DNA of 64,000 nt from Parasedimentitalea huanghaiensis. GTDB lineage: Bacteria > Pseudomonadota > Alphaproteobacteria > Rhodobacterales > Rhodobacteraceae. A model generated the notes under the pieces. It ran no database searches. It was not told where the DNA came from and saw nothing but the letters and a program-made list of their open reading frames with translations. This document shows, piece after piece, positions 41,852 through 54,533 of this stretch. Both the position numbers and the translations under genes were made by a program. Within the stretch, counting starts at the first letter, position 1. Every line of letters begins with the position of its first letter. Where the stretch lies: NCBI RefSeq assembly GCF_009753675.1, contig NZ_WQLV01000008.1:62001-126000 (forward strand), given 5' to 3'.

Positions 41852-42334
41852 TCAGCCTCTACGTCGTATATACTCCATCATCACACAGGCTGGATCCGCA
41901 GGTCGCAACTGAGTTTCGCCGGTCATCTCCCAGTCCTTTAGGTCAAACTTTGGGAAAAAGGTGTCAGCACCTTCGATGGTTAAATCCACCTCAGTAAGCA
42001 GCAGACGGTCTGCCATTGGCAGCATCCCTTGATAGATGCCAAAACCGCCAATTCCATAAATCCGCTGATATCCCTGAGCACGCGCCTGCGCTACAGCGGT
42101 TTCCAAGGATGGGCAAACAATCTCCGCCGCCTCGGGGTTCGACGACACAACCAAATTTAGCCGGTTCTTTAGTGGTTTGAACGGGAGACTATCCCAGGTG
42201 CTTCGCCCCATGATAATCGCCCCACCCAGCGTTTCGCGCTGAAACGCTTTCAAATCCTCTGGTGCATGCCAAGGAATTGTATTGTCTTTGCCAATGGCAC
42301 CGTTACGGGCCCGTGCCGCGATCAGAGTAATCAT
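41852..42334 (-). CDS. folA: Dihydrofolate reductase
   Basis: A 160-aa DHFR that regenerates tetrahydrofolate with NADPH. The start MITLIAARARNGAIGKDNTIPWHAPEDLKAF contains the substrate-site region, MGRSTWDSLP matches the cofactor motif, and YGIGGFGIY is the NADPH-binding glycine loop. Length is typical. It starts 2 bases after the thyA stop, so the pair is a classic thymidylate cycle operon: ThyA makes dihydrofolate and FolA recycles it. Confidence 0.96.
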   Translation of the reverse strand: MITLIAARARNGAIGKDNTIPWHAPEDLKAFQRETLGGAIIMGRSTWDSLPFKPLKNRLNLVVSSNPEAAEIVCPSLETAVAQARAQGYQRIYGIGGFGIYQGMLPMADRLLLTEVDLTIEGADTFFPKFDLKDWEMTGETQLRPADPACVMMEYIRRRG

Positions 42335-42336
42335 AA

Positions 42337-43170
42337 TTATACGGCCACTGGTGCGCGAATTGCAGGATCTGGATCGTATCCCAGAACCTCGAAATCGTCG
42401 TATTTGAAATCAAAAATGGAACTAACCTGCCGCCTGATACGGATTTGCGGCAATGGCTTGGGACTGCGAGACAACTGAAGCTGCACCTGATCCAAATGGT
42501 TGCTGTAGATATGAGCATCACCCAGCGTATGCACAAAATCCCCCACCTCATGGCCGGTCACATGCGCCAACATCAGTTGCAACAGCGCATATGAGGCAAT
42601 ATTGAACGGGACCCCAAGGAACATATCAGCAGAGCGCTGATACAGCTGCAGGTGCAGTTTTCCATTCAGAACCCGCACTTGCCATAGGGTGTGACAGGGA
42701 GGCAGCGCCATCTGCGGCACATCAGCAGGGTTCCAGGCGGAAACGATCAATCGGCGACTATCCGGAGAGGTGCGGATGTTTTCAACCAGCTCTGCGATCT
42801 GATCTACGCTGCCTGCCCGATACATTGGCTCGTCACCAGTGGTGCCTTCAATCAGATCCAGCCGCGGAAAATGCCGCCATTGATGGCCATAAACCGGTCC
42901 CAGATCGCCATTTTCATCAGCCCATTCATCCCAGATCGACACGCCGTTTTCCTTGAGATAGCCAATATTGGTGTCGCCAGACAGGAACCACAGCAATTCA
43001 TGAATGATCGATTTCAGGTGCAGTTTCTTTGTTGTGACCAAAGGAAATCCGTCAGCAAGTGGATACCGTGTTTGCAGTCCAAAACTGGACAATGTCCCTG
43101 TCCCGGTTCTGTCTGCCGAGGGTTCACCCTCTTCCAAGATCTGCCTTAACGCATCATGGTATTGCTGCAC
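42337..43170 (-). CDS. thyA: Thymidylate synthase
   Basis: A 277-aa ThyA that methylates dUMP using methylene-THF. The catalytic C159 lies in [32 protein letters not shown] and [11 protein letters not shown] are conserved. The GTG start at 43170 is chosen because GGAGGG lies 7 bases upstream and the protein begins (M)[14 protein letters not shown]; the frame remains open for 38 codons further, without family-like sequence. It is directly followed by folA. Confidence 0.96.
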   Translation of the reverse strand: MQQYHDALRQILEEGEPSADRTGTGTLSSFGLQTRYPLADGFPLVTTKKLHLKSIIHELLWFLSGDTNIGYLKENGVSIWDEWADENGDLGPVYGHQWRHFPRLDLIEGTTGDEPMYRAGSVDQIAELVENIRTSPDSRRLIVSAWNPADVPQMALPPCHTLWQVRVLNGKLHLQLYQRSADMFLGVPFNIASYALLQLMLAHVTGHEVGDFVHTLGDAHIYSNHLDQVQLQLSRSPKPLPQIRIRRQVSSIFDFKYDDFEVLGYDPDPAIRAPVAV

Positions 43171-43340
43171 GGAACGGCCCTCCAAACTGCTGATATTCCT
43201 GCATTGGACATAACCGTTACAAAGGCCAAGGCCAAGCACTGCTGTACGCAAGTTAAATATTCGGCCACCACACCTCTTTGTCACTGGTGCCCAGCATCAG
43301 GCACAGTAAGCTGCGCCGCGAAACCAAGCTGGAGACCGTC

Positions 43341-43769
43341 ATGTCGCTCACCTATCTGCACACAATGATTCGCGTAAAAGACCTCGAAAAAACAATCGCC
43401 TTTTTCGAACTATTGGGACTGAAAGAAACCAAACGATATGACAGCGAGGCCGGCCGGTTTTCACTGATTTTTCTCGCCCCTCCGGGACAAGAGGAGTGCC
43501 CGGTCGAGCTGACATATAACTGGGACGGCGACGACGAGCTGCCCAGCGACAGCCGTCACTTTGGCCATCTGGCCTACGGTGTCGACGACATTTACGCCAC
43601 TTGTGCCCACCTGCAGGCCAATGGCATCACTATCAACCGCCCACCACGCGACGGCCACATGGCCTTTGTGCGCTCACCTGACAATATTTCAGTGGAGTTG
43701 CTGCAGAATGGTGATCGTTTGGCCCCAGCCGAACCCTGGGCCAGCATGGAAAACAGCGGTCACTGGTAA
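43341..43769 (+). CDS. gloA: Lactoylglutathione lyase (glyoxalase I)
   Basis: A 142-aa VOC-fold glyoxalase I, which isomerises the methylglyoxal-glutathione hemithioacetal. All four metal ligands are visible: H7 (YLHTMIRV), E56 (VELTYNW), H76 (FGHLAYGV) and E119 (ISVELLQ). The segment MIRVKDLEKTIAFFELLGLKE is highly characteristic. GGAG precedes the start. A long hairpin follows. Confidence 0.93.
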   Translation: MSLTYLHTMIRVKDLEKTIAFFELLGLKETKRYDSEAGRFSLIFLAPPGQEECPVELTYNWDGDDELPSDSRHFGHLAYGVDDIYATCAHLQANGITINRPPRDGHMAFVRSPDNISVELLQNGDRLAPAEPWASMENSGHW

Positions 43770-43786
43770 TGTAGCGCGCACCCGCG

Positions 43787-43823
43787 CCGCGCCGTCTCCG
43801 TTTACCGGAGCGGCATGGCGCGG
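43787..43823. terminator. Long hairpin after gloA
   Basis: CCGCGCC and GGCGCGG outer arms enclose a CTCCG-TTTAC-CGGAG-type inner stem with a small bulge. It lies 18 bases after the gloA stop and probably ends that transcript. The remaining 200 bases before the MarR gene show nothing recognisable. Confidence 0.55.
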
Positions 43824-44031
43824 CTAAAAGCTGGGGAAATCTGTGGTATGGCCATGGTCCGGTCGCTTCTGCAACCGTATCCACCTGCTTGTCCATCCTA
43901 GAAATCGGAGGCATGCCTGCGGTGCTTGGCCCGGACAAATATCTTGTTCTCACTTTGCCCGTATGCGGTGTTATCTGGCAGATCAAACTGCCAACCGCGC
44001 CTTTGGGAACCTTGGCCCCCACCGGAATGAT

Positions 44032-44529
44032 TTAGTAGATGTAACGGATCTGATCTGTCCAATACCGTTCAACACGCTTCAGCGCGGTCGAGATATCTGC
44101 GATTCCTTCGATGTCGATAACACCTTTGCCTTCCAGGCCCTCAGCATGACGCGAGAACAACGACGCAACGATGTCACGCACTTCGCGACCACGGGGTGTC
44201 AGACGGACACGCACTGAACGACGATCGATTTCACAACGCTGATGGTGCATATAGCCCATTTCAACCAGCTTCTTCAGGTTGTAGCTGACGTTGCTACCCT
44301 GATAGTAGCCACGGGTTTTCAATTCCCCGGCGGTTACTTCGTTGTCACCGATGTTGAACAGCAAAAGCGCTTGCACGGCGTTGATCTCCAACACACCGAC
44401 CCGCTCGAACTCGTCCTTGATTACATCCAACAGCAACCGGTGCAGGCGTTCGACCAGCGCCAGTGCTTCTAGATAGCCAGTCATGAACCCTTTTTGGTCC
44501 TGCTGGCCGATTGGCATTTCCATACTCAT
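44032..44529 (-). CDS. MarR-family transcriptional regulator
   Basis: A 165-aa winged-helix regulator. The recognition helices are in ITAGELKTRGYYQGSNVSYNLKKLVEMGYM-type sequence (about residues 68-95), followed by the wing CEIDRRSVRVRLTPRGREV. The dimerisation helices flank this. The start at 44529 has GGAGA 6 bases upstream. The sequence resembles the broadly conserved alphaproteobacterial MarR group that includes LdtR, although the ligand is unknown. It stands alone, 74 bases downstream of sdhE. Confidence 0.88.
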   Translation of the reverse strand: MSMEMPIGQQDQKGFMTGYLEALALVERLHRLLLDVIKDEFERVGVLEINAVQALLLFNIGDNEVTAGELKTRGYYQGSNVSYNLKKLVEMGYMHHQRCEIDRRSVRVRLTPRGREVRDIVASLFSRHAEGLEGKGVIDIEGIADISTALKRVERYWTDQIRYIY

Positions 44530-44603
44530 TCGTTTCTCCGACTCGAATATCTGAGACAGAGTTTGACGAAAATTTCCCAATAATCAGTTAAGTCGTTTTA
44601 GGG

Positions 44604-44857
44604 TTATTTTTGAAAAGTTTGCGATATCTCATTAATCAAGTTCTGCAGGTTGTCTGGCCCGGTCGCCTGACCCGTCACCCACTGATACAGATCCTGATCA
44701 TTCTCGTCTAACAACGCATCATACAGATCCAGCTGTGCGCCATCCATCTGTGGTAGATTGCGCTGCGCGTATGCTGACAGGATTATGTCCATTTCCTTGA
44801 TACCGCGGCGCATCGACCGCATCTGCATCCGTTTCAGGCGGTGTTCATGTGTCTCGC

Positions 44858-44861
<4 letters not shown>
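44604..44861 (-). CDS. sdhE: FAD assembly factor SdhE (succinate dehydrogenase assembly factor 2)
   Basis: An 85-aa SdhE/Sdh5 homologue, which helps attach FAD covalently to SdhA. The diagnostic motif is RRGIKEMD, with RGxxE at residues 19-23, followed by the acidic helix region LYDALLDENDQDLYQWVTG. Length is exact for the family. It overlaps the XRE gene by 4 bases (ATGA) and so is cotranscribed with it. No sdh structural genes are in the window. Confidence 0.93.
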
Positions 44862-46554
<1,693 letters not shown>

Positions 46555-46556
46555 CT

Positions 46557-46937
46557 ATGACGGACCAGGGGAAAATCACCGCCAACCTACCCAGCCGCGA
46601 CTTTGACAAGACCGAAGCATTTTATCAAGATCTCGGTTTTGAAACAATGTATCGTGGTGAGGGCTGGATGATCTTGTCGCGAGACAGCATGATGGTTGAG
46701 TTTTTCCCCCATCCGGACCTGAACCCCAGTGAGAGCTATTTCTCAGCCAGCATGCGTCTACCCGATATCGACCTCATGCACGGTGAGTGGGCCAACCTCA
46801 ATCTGCCCAGCGCCCAGGGCAACGTCCCGCGCCTTTCCGCCCCTTTTGAATTGGGCGGGGATGCACCACGCATGTTTGCGCTTATCGATCCAGATGGTAG
46901 CCTGTGGCGAGTCATGGAAGGCACGACAAACACATGA
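46557..46937 (+). CDS. VOC-family protein, bleomycin-resistance-like
   Basis: A 126-aa two-module VOC protein. It begins MTDQGKITANLPSRDFDKTE and continues AFYQDLGFETMYRGEGWMIL, typical of Ble-like binding proteins. The last part, FALIDPDGSLWRVM, is a usual ending of that group. It starts 2 bases after the aminotransferase stop and overlaps the next gene by 4 bases, so the three genes are one operon. Drug resistance is not implied; most such proteins have unknown ligands. Confidence 0.85.
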   Translation: MTDQGKITANLPSRDFDKTEAFYQDLGFETMYRGEGWMILSRDSMMVEFFPHPDLNPSESYFSASMRLPDIDLMHGEWANLNLPSAQGNVPRLSAPFELGGDAPRMFALIDPDGSLWRVMEGTTNT

Positions 46938-47347
46938 GTGCAGAATTGCCCGACTACTATTTCCGCGTGCGCGACAACGGTGCCTTCGTGTACCGCGTCG
47001 ACACCGAAAACCGCCAGCGCCGCATTGAAATGGATCAGATCGCCGTTGTGAACATCCGCAACGGCGACATCAAACCCCATGGTGGCCGCACCCTGTCAGA
47101 TCAGGATCTGGACGAGATCAAAACCTGGATGGCAGATCGCACTGCGCTGCTGGCTGCCCGTGACATAGACGATATTCACCGCGCTGTGGACTATCTTAAC
47201 ACAACCGCCCACTGGGCCCAGTCCAAGGCCAGTCTGGACCAACTCGAGATGGTTACCGACGATCTGCTGCTTGCCATGCACGACCTGCGAACGGTGCTGG
47301 TGCGCAAAAAGGCGGATCGTTTGATGAAGGCGCGTGACGCGACATAG
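46934..47347 (+). CDS. Conserved hypothetical protein
   Basis: A 137-aa protein with no recognised domain. The N-terminus DYYFRVRDNGAFVYRVDTEN looks like a small beta domain, and residues about 60-130 are charged helices (SDQDLDEIKTWMADRT, ASLDQLEMVTDDLLLAMHDL). No signal peptide or membrane segment. Its ATG overlaps the stop of the VOC gene (ATGA), which supports reality and cotranscription. Function unknown. Confidence 0.8.
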   Translation: MSAELPDYYFRVRDNGAFVYRVDTENRQRRIEMDQIAVVNIRNGDIKPHGGRTLSDQDLDEIKTWMADRTALLAARDIDDIHRAVDYLNTTAHWAQSKASLDQLEMVTDDLLLAMHDLRTVLVRKKADRLMKARDAT

Positions 47348-47438
47348 TCAGTGCCCTGCCCCGTTTCAGCGAATAAGTCACATGGCGCAGTCATCATTGA
47401 ACCTGACCTGTGTCAAAGCCAGAAACCTCTCTGACTGC

Positions 47439-47473
47439 TAACCTCCAACTATGTTCTGCAAGTTTGGAGGTTA
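47439..47473 (+). promoter_or_regulatory. Hairpin that sequesters the cytochrome c ribosome-binding site
   Basis: TAACCTCCAA (47439-47448) and TTGGAGGTTA (47464-47473) are perfect 10-bp complements around a 15-base loop. The right arm contains the GGAGG Shine-Dalgarno sequence of the cytochrome gene and ends 3 bases before its ATG. In the mRNA the ribosome site would be fully paired. Translational control by temperature, a small RNA or a protein is possible. Confidence 0.6.
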
Positions 47474-47476
47474 GTG

Positions 47477-47869
47477 ATGCGTATGGTTTTAGCGGCAGTT
47501 CTGTCTGTTTTGGCATCCGGAGGTTTGGCTCAAGATGTCGACGCTGGGGCGGATATCTTCCAACATTTCTGCGCTGGTTGCCACGGAGCGACCGCCGAGG
47601 GAGACGGCCCAATGGCACCAGTTTTGCTGGTACAACCCGCCAATCTGACAACACTCAGCGCGCGTAATGATGGAGAGTTCCCAATCGAGCGTGTCGCCGC
47701 GCGTATTGACGGGCGCGATCCTCTGGTCAGCCACGGCAGCGATATGCCGGTCTTTGGCTGGTTGTTCGAGGACGAGCCTGTTGCTCTGAAGCTCCCGACG
47801 GGTCAACCGATGCTGACCAATCGTCCGGTTGTGGATCTCCTCAGCTGGCTGCAGACAATTCAGGAATAA
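47477..47869 (+). CDS. Periplasmic cytochrome c (single haem)
   Basis: A 130-aa monohaem cytochrome c. Residues 1-18 form a signal peptide (MRMVLAAVLSVLASGGLA before QDVDAG). The haem motif is CAGCH at 32-36, and the distal ligand is probably the methionine in SDMPVFGW. The fold is that of small class I cytochromes. The ATG at 47477 is preferred; a GTG one codon upstream is also in frame. GGAGG is present but locked in a hairpin. Electron donor and acceptor are unknown. Confidence 0.88.
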   Translation: MRMVLAAVLSVLASGGLAQDVDAGADIFQHFCAGCHGATAEGDGPMAPVLLVQPANLTTLSARNDGEFPIERVAARIDGRDPLVSHGSDMPVFGWLFEDEPVALKLPTGQPMLTNRPVVDLLSWLQTIQE

Positions 47870-47932
47870 GCGGTCGCCACCACCCGTCAACGCAAGCACC
47901 GCTGCTTTGTGCGGTGACGGGTGGGATCCATG

Positions 47933-49704
<1,772 letters not shown>

Positions 49705-49777
49705 CTACAAGACAACATCCCGGAACCATGCCATAAGGTCAAATTACCAATAGATCACCTGAGCATCGGATCTCCTA

Positions 49778-50638
49778 ATGACAGACCGTAATTTCAAGAT
49801 GCCGCCGCTGGAATGGATCCGCGCATTCGAAGCAACCGCAAGACTGGGCAGTTTTACCGCAGCAGCTGCTGAGACGGGGCTGACACAGTCAGCAATCAGT
49901 CAACGGATTGGGCATCTGGAAAAACTGCTGAACACCGCCCTGTTCCACCGCCGCTCGCGTACAATTGCCCTGACACTGGAAGGCGAAGCCTGGTTGCCAC
50001 ATGTACGCGCCTCTCTGAACAGCCTGCGGGACAGCTCTGAGGCGCTGTTTGGGGCCGTCCGGGGCAGCCTGACCTTTTCAGCTAGCCAGTCGATAATTGA
50101 CCTTTGGCTGCAACCCCGGCTTCATCTTCTGCGCGATCTTTCCAAGGCCTCAATATCTGTACAAACCATGGTGCTGGGCGCCCATAGCGCCCCCCAAGAT
50201 GACGTCATTCGCATTCGATATGGATCTGGTGACTGGCCTCATGACTACAAACTGAAGCTGTTTGATGAGCAGATTTTGCCAGTTGCGTCTCCCAAACTGT
50301 TGAAGGGGCAAGACCACTGGACCCAGTGGCCACGCATCGCCTGCTCCGGCCCCCGGCCGGGTTGGAATGACTGGGCATCACGGTTTGATACGCCAACAAC
50401 GCCATTGCCGAAATGGCGGTTTGATACCCTTTTGCCAGCCCTTGGCGCCGCGCGAGTGGGCATGGGGGTCCTGCTGACGTCACGGGCGCTCTGCGAAGCT
50501 GATCTGGCATCTGGTCGTTTGGTTCAGCTAGGCAGCGACATCTTGCAACACCACGAAAGCTACTGGCTCCTTGCCAGCCGCGATGCCGTTTCGCGCGCAC
50601 AGTGGGAAAAACTGGCGGTTGCCATGCGGCACCCCTAG
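49778..50638 (+). CDS. LysR-family regulator, GcvA-like
   Basis: A 286-aa LysR-type regulator. The winged helix-turn-helix is at about residues 10-65 (WIRAFEATARLGSFTAAAAE, then LTQSAISQRIGHLEKLL). The effector domain follows. It is divergent from the tmpA-like gene with 97 bases between starts, so it is the likely activator of the phosphonate genes, with the phosphonate or a product as effector. This regulatory link is inferred from arrangement alone. Confidence 0.87.
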   Translation: MTDRNFKMPPLEWIRAFEATARLGSFTAAAAETGLTQSAISQRIGHLEKLLNTALFHRRSRTIALTLEGEAWLPHVRASLNSLRDSSEALFGAVRGSLTFSASQSIIDLWLQPRLHLLRDLSKASISVQTMVLGAHSAPQDDVIRIRYGSGDWPHDYKLKLFDEQILPVASPKLLKGQDHWTQWPRIACSGPRPGWNDWASRFDTPTTPLPKWRFDTLLPALGAARVGMGVLLTSRALCEADLASGRLVQLGSDILQHHESYWLLASRDAVSRAQWEKLAVAMRHP

Positions 50639-50645
50639 GTGGCGA

Positions 50646-52043
50646 TTAGCTCGGGTCCGCGTTTTCTTTTGCCACCCCAACCGTGCCAATCACCCGCCCC
50701 CAGAACCGCAGCATCAAGAAAACCGAAGCACAGCCCAGCCCAAGCACCAGCCCCGACCAAACCCCAATACCGCCAAAACCCAACACAAAGCCCAGCACAT
50801 AAGACGCGGTAATACCAACGCCCCAATAGCTGAACACCCCGATCAACATCGGCACGGTGGTGTCCTGCACGCCGCGCAGTAGTCCCAGTGCGATGGCCTG
50901 CAAACCATCAACCAACTGGAACAGGGCCGCCATCGCCAGCAACCCGACTCCAACAGCCAGAATTTCTGGTTTCTGCGGATCATCTCCATTCATGAACAGG
51001 GACATCAACAACTCGGGCGTCGCCAGAAAAAACACTGTCGCGATCACCGACATCAGCAGGGACATTACCGTCACCACCTTGGCCCCTCGCGCCATATGTT
51101 CCCTGTCACCTCGCCCAAAAGCATTCCCAGCCCGGATAGTCGAGGCATTGCTCAATCCCAGATGCACCATGAAGGTCAGCCCAGCCAACGACGAGGCAAT
51201 CCCATGTGCCGCCAGCGCCACGGTGCCCAACCAGCCCATCATCATTGCCGAGGCCGCAAACAGGCTGACCTCGCTCAGAGTGGTCAGTCCGATGGGAATA
51301 CCCAGCCGGAACACCTCCCGCAGCATCTCCCAGTCGGGACGTTGAAAGTTCTTCAGCAAGGCGTGCTCTGGCAACACTTTCAGCGCATAGATGATGATCG
51401 CTATAAAGGACACGACCTGCGTGCTGAACGAGGCAATTGCGGCGCCCTGCACACCCAGTTCGGGCGCACCGAAATTACCAAAGATCAGTACATAATTGAC
51501 CAGCGCATTCATCAGCGCAGCCCCTAAGGTGACCCAAAGCACGATCTGTGTCCGCTCCAGCGCGGCCAGATAAGATTTCAACACCATAACCAAGAGGGCC
51601 GGAAAAATTCCCCAACCCGCAACCCGCAGGTAATCGGCCGCCATTTCCGCGATCACCGGGTCTTGCCCCAACAGATCAAGAATCGGCCGCGAGAAAATCA
51701 AGGCAGGCATGGCAACCACACCATACCCCAGTGACAACCACAGCCCCATGCGGGTACAGCGACGGATCTGCCGGTCTTCCCCCGACCCTGCTGCTGCTGC
51801 CACCATTGGCATCACCGCAAAGCCAAAACCTGATCCAAACAGGAACAAAACAAAGAAATAAGTCGAGGCCAGTGTCACCGCTGCCAGTGCTTCCACACCA
51901 TACCAACCCAACATCACCGTGTCGGTCAGACCAATGGCAAACTGCGCCACATGACCACCGACCAGTGGCAGTCCAAGCGTGGCAATAGCGCGCGTATGAC
52001 CAGTAATAGTCATCGGCGAATTTGGTTGTATTATCTTGTTCAT
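50646..52043 (-). CDS. MATE-family multidrug/cation exporter
   Basis: A 465-aa membrane protein with 12 predicted segments in two similar halves, the MATE layout. The N-terminal part VGGHVAQFAIGLTDTVMLGW and the second-half equivalent PIGLTTLSEVSLFAASAMMM are typical of NorM-type proteins that export drugs with Na+ or H+. The start at 52043 follows a purine-rich AAGG/TTGGGG stretch. It is convergent with the LysR gene and has no obvious link to it. Confidence 0.88.
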   Translation of the reverse strand: MNKIIQPNSPMTITGHTRAIATLGLPLVGGHVAQFAIGLTDTVMLGWYGVEALAAVTLASTYFFVLFLFGSGFGFAVMPMVAAAAGSGEDRQIRRCTRMGLWLSLGYGVVAMPALIFSRPILDLLGQDPVIAEMAADYLRVAGWGIFPALLVMVLKSYLAALERTQIVLWVTLGAALMNALVNYVLIFGNFGAPELGVQGAAIASFSTQVVSFIAIIIYALKVLPEHALLKNFQRPDWEMLREVFRLGIPIGLTTLSEVSLFAASAMMMGWLGTVALAAHGIASSLAGLTFMVHLGLSNASTIRAGNAFGRGDREHMARGAKVVTVMSLLMSVIATVFFLATPELLMSLFMNGDDPQKPEILAVGVGLLAMAALFQLVDGLQAIALGLLRGVQDTTVPMLIGVFSYWGVGITASYVLGFVLGFGGIGVWSGLVLGLGCASVFLMLRFWGRVIGTVGVAKENADPS

Positions 52044-52147
52044 CCCCAAGCCTTAGCAGAGCGCTGGATTGGGGCAAGTCAAACTGTTCCCCCTTGGGCT
52101 GAGACAGGACTGTGCTAGATTGCACAGGTTCAGACCCGGAGCTTGAA

Positions 52148-52798
52148 ATGACCGACCCCTTTGCCCTGCTTATCCCCGAGGCCAAGACCTTTTTGGCCGA
52201 ACTCGCAGCCAACAACACCCGCGATTGGTTCACCGCCCATAAACCACAATATGAAGCCCAGCTGAAAAACCCAGCATTGTTGCTGCAAGAGCAACTGCTG
52301 GCGGACCTGGCCAAAACCACAGATGTTTCGGTGACGTCCAAACTGTTTCGCCCGCACCGCGACGTTCGATTCTCCAAAGACAAAACACCCTATCACACCC
52401 ATCTTCACATGTTCTGGATGCTCCACGGCCCCGTGAAAACGGCTTTCTTCCTTGGCATTTCCCCCAACTACTGCCGGATCGGCGGCGGCATTATGGGGTT
52501 TGAAAAAGATCAGCTCACTCACTGGCGCGCTGCAGTCGATGGCAAAGCAGGCGGCACAATCTCCGCGCTATTGGACAACCTCACCCAGGATCAGTTCAAC
52601 GCAGAAGACCCCGAGTTAAAGCGCGTTCCAGCCCCCTTTGCAAAGGACCACCCACAGGCCTCACTGCTCCGCCGCAAATCCCTGTCGGTTTGGCGTGACC
52701 TGCCTCAGACGGAGTGGTCACAGCCCCTTGCCGCTTTGAACACTGGGTTTTCGAAAGTATCGCCGATTTGCAAAGCCCTGTCCCAAATGCTCACGTAA
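52148..52798 (+). CDS. DUF2461 family protein (TIGR02453)
   Basis: A 216-aa protein of the DUF2461/TIGR02453 family, found widely in bacteria. FLAELAANNTRDWFTAHKPQYEAQ, KLFRPHRDVRFSKDKTPYHTHLHMFW and the CRIGGGIMGFE-type segment are conserved. The family function is unknown. GGAGCTTGAAATG places the start at 52148. It is divergent from the MATE gene and followed by a dispersed repeat. Confidence 0.88.
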   Translation: MTDPFALLIPEAKTFLAELAANNTRDWFTAHKPQYEAQLKNPALLLQEQLLADLAKTTDVSVTSKLFRPHRDVRFSKDKTPYHTHLHMFWMLHGPVKTAFFLGISPNYCRIGGGIMGFEKDQLTHWRAAVDGKAGGTISALLDNLTQDQFNAEDPELKRVPAPFAKDHPQASLLRRKSLSVWRDLPQTEWSQPLAALNTGFSKVSPICKALSQMLT

Positions 52799-52833
52799 GG
52801 CACAACATCCCCCAACAGCGACCTGACCGCTCG

Positions 52834-52895
52834 CTTCATCTAGCCATAAATATCCTGGGGGAGGCCGCAGGCCGGGGGCAAAGCCCCAATAACCC
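52834..52895 (+). repeat. 62-base dispersed repeat, copy 1
   Basis: Begins CTTCATCTAGCC, continues AATATCCTGGGGGAGGCCGC and AGGCCGGGGGCAAAGCCCC, then ends near ACCC. It is an almost exact inverted copy of 59528-59590. The internal GGGGGCAAAGCCCC and GGCCGCAGGCC segments can each fold as hairpins. Both copies lie just downstream of a gene, so the repeat may be a transcript-end element. Confidence 0.75.
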
Positions 52896-52908
52896 ACCCC
52901 AGTCAACC

Positions 52909-54342
52909 TCACCCGGCTTGTGCCAGACGCGCCACCGCAGCAATAGCCTCATGGATGTCCTCTGCCCGACTGCGGTGATTGGTGATCGCAGCCCGCAACA
53001 TCACCAATCCATCCGCGCGTGTGGTTGAAAACACCGCCTCACCACTTTCTTGCAGGATCTGCGCAATCTCGCTGTTCAGCAGAGATTGCGCCTCAGGTGC
53101 CAGATCATTACGCGCGGTGAACACACAGACATTTGACACCACCGGCGCCGCTAGCCGCATGTTGGGGTGTGCCGTCACCTCATCTGCCATTAAGGCCGCC
53201 AAACGGCAATTGTCAGTGATCGCAGCCCCCAGAGCTGCCTCGCCATATAGTTCCAGCGCGGTCCAGACTTTCAAAGCGCGATTGCCGCGCGACAGATCAA
53301 TCCCATAGTCACAGAACCACGGATCGCCCCCCGCCAACCCGCGCTCTGCCGCTTCCAGATAGCTGGGACGTGCCGCAAATGCCGACCGGTGCGCAGCCTC
53401 ATCCGCGATCAGGACCAGCCCGCAGTCATACCCCACATACATCCATTTGTGGAAATCCAACGCAATGCTGTCAGCTCTGCCGATGCCGTCGCTCAATCCC
53501 CGCCAGGGGTCATCCGCAATCCGCGTCCAGGCGCCAAAAGCCCCGTCCACATGCAGCCAGAGATCCTCGTCGGCTGCCACATCCGCCAAGCCATTCAGGT
53601 CATCATAGGTGCCCAGGTCCACCGAACCAGCCATTCCTACCAGCAAAAACGGCTGTGCCCCTGCGGCCCTGTCTTTTGCAATCTGCGCCCGCAGCGCAGC
53701 CAAATCCATTTGCCCATCAATCAGCGGCACCAGTCGAAGGTTCTCAAACCCTATCCCCAGCAACTCCAGCGCCTTGCGGGTGGCATTGTGGATCCCCTGC
53801 CCCGCATAGGCCGTCAGCCGGGTAGTCCCCTGCCCGCTTTTGCGAACCTGCGGCATCACCCGCACCCGCGCCGCCTGAAAGGCAATCACCGTCGCCTGCG
53901 AGGTCCCGGCCACCAGCACTCCACTGGTGCCTTCGGGCATGTCCATCTTTTGACGCGTCCAGTCAATCACTGCGCGTTCCATGTAATTGGCCCCGTGGTC
54001 ACGGCCGCCAGTATTGGCATTGATGACCGCCCCAGCCATGCCCGCAATCAGATCCGACGCCAGCCCAGTGCCCTGCACCCAGCCCCAGAACCGAGGATGG
54101 ATATTGCCGCCGTGATAGGGCAAAACCTCATCCGTGATCCGGTCAACGATCTCAGCTGCACTTGCCCCAGACGCCTCAACCGCATAGCTCTCCTTCACCG
54201 CCTCAGGCACCTCCTGCCAAGGGCGCTCAGCAACCTGCTGCAACTGATCAAGACTAGTTTCCAGCATACGATGGGCCTCAGCCCGGAAATTCTTCCAGTT
54301 GTCAGGATCCAATCCGCAACTCTTCGCGCTGTCATTTGCCAT
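52909..54342 (-). CDS. PLP-dependent group II decarboxylase
   Basis: A 477-aa decarboxylase of the aromatic-L-amino-acid/glutamate group. The PLP lysine is in DFHKWMYVGYDCG, and the cofactor histidine region reads WLHVDGAFGAW. LPYHGGNIHPRFWGWVQGTG near the N-terminus is typical of the tyrosine/DOPA/diaminobutyrate subgroup. The start at 54342 has AAGGA 7 bases upstream. It probably makes an aromatic or diamine product. It ends beside a dispersed repeat and is divergent from parE. Confidence 0.88.
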   Translation of the reverse strand: MANDSAKSCGLDPDNWKNFRAEAHRMLETSLDQLQQVAERPWQEVPEAVKESYAVEASGASAAEIVDRITDEVLPYHGGNIHPRFWGWVQGTGLASDLIAGMAGAVINANTGGRDHGANYMERAVIDWTRQKMDMPEGTSGVLVAGTSQATVIAFQAARVRVMPQVRKSGQGTTRLTAYAGQGIHNATRKALELLGIGFENLRLVPLIDGQMDLAALRAQIAKDRAAGAQPFLLVGMAGSVDLGTYDDLNGLADVAADEDLWLHVDGAFGAWTRIADDPWRGLSDGIGRADSIALDFHKWMYVGYDCGLVLIADEAAHRSAFAARPSYLEAAERGLAGGDPWFCDYGIDLSRGNRALKVWTALELYGEAALGAAITDNCRLAALMADEVTAHPNMRLAAPVVSNVCVFTARNDLAPEAQSLLNSEIAQILQESGEAVFSTTRADGLVMLRAAITNHRSRAEDIHEAIAAVARLAQAG

Positions 54343-54533
54343 GCCATTTTCCTTCTTTGGAGCTGATAGCGTTGTTCTATCTCTACACAGACAAGGCAAC
54401 AGCCACATCCTGTGGATGATAGCGCCAGCCTTTCAGAAGTCGTTTATCCACAACACCCTGCCTGCCCCTTCCCCCACACCGCTACACCTGCCATACTGCC
54501 CTTAACCAAGACCATCAAAGAGCAGCTCACAAA

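Noticed and set aside
53389-54366. Plus-strand frame of 325 codons antisense to the PLP decarboxylase
   Set aside because: Proline/arginine/histidine-rich and without recognisable domains; the decarboxylase on the other strand has all catalytic motifs.
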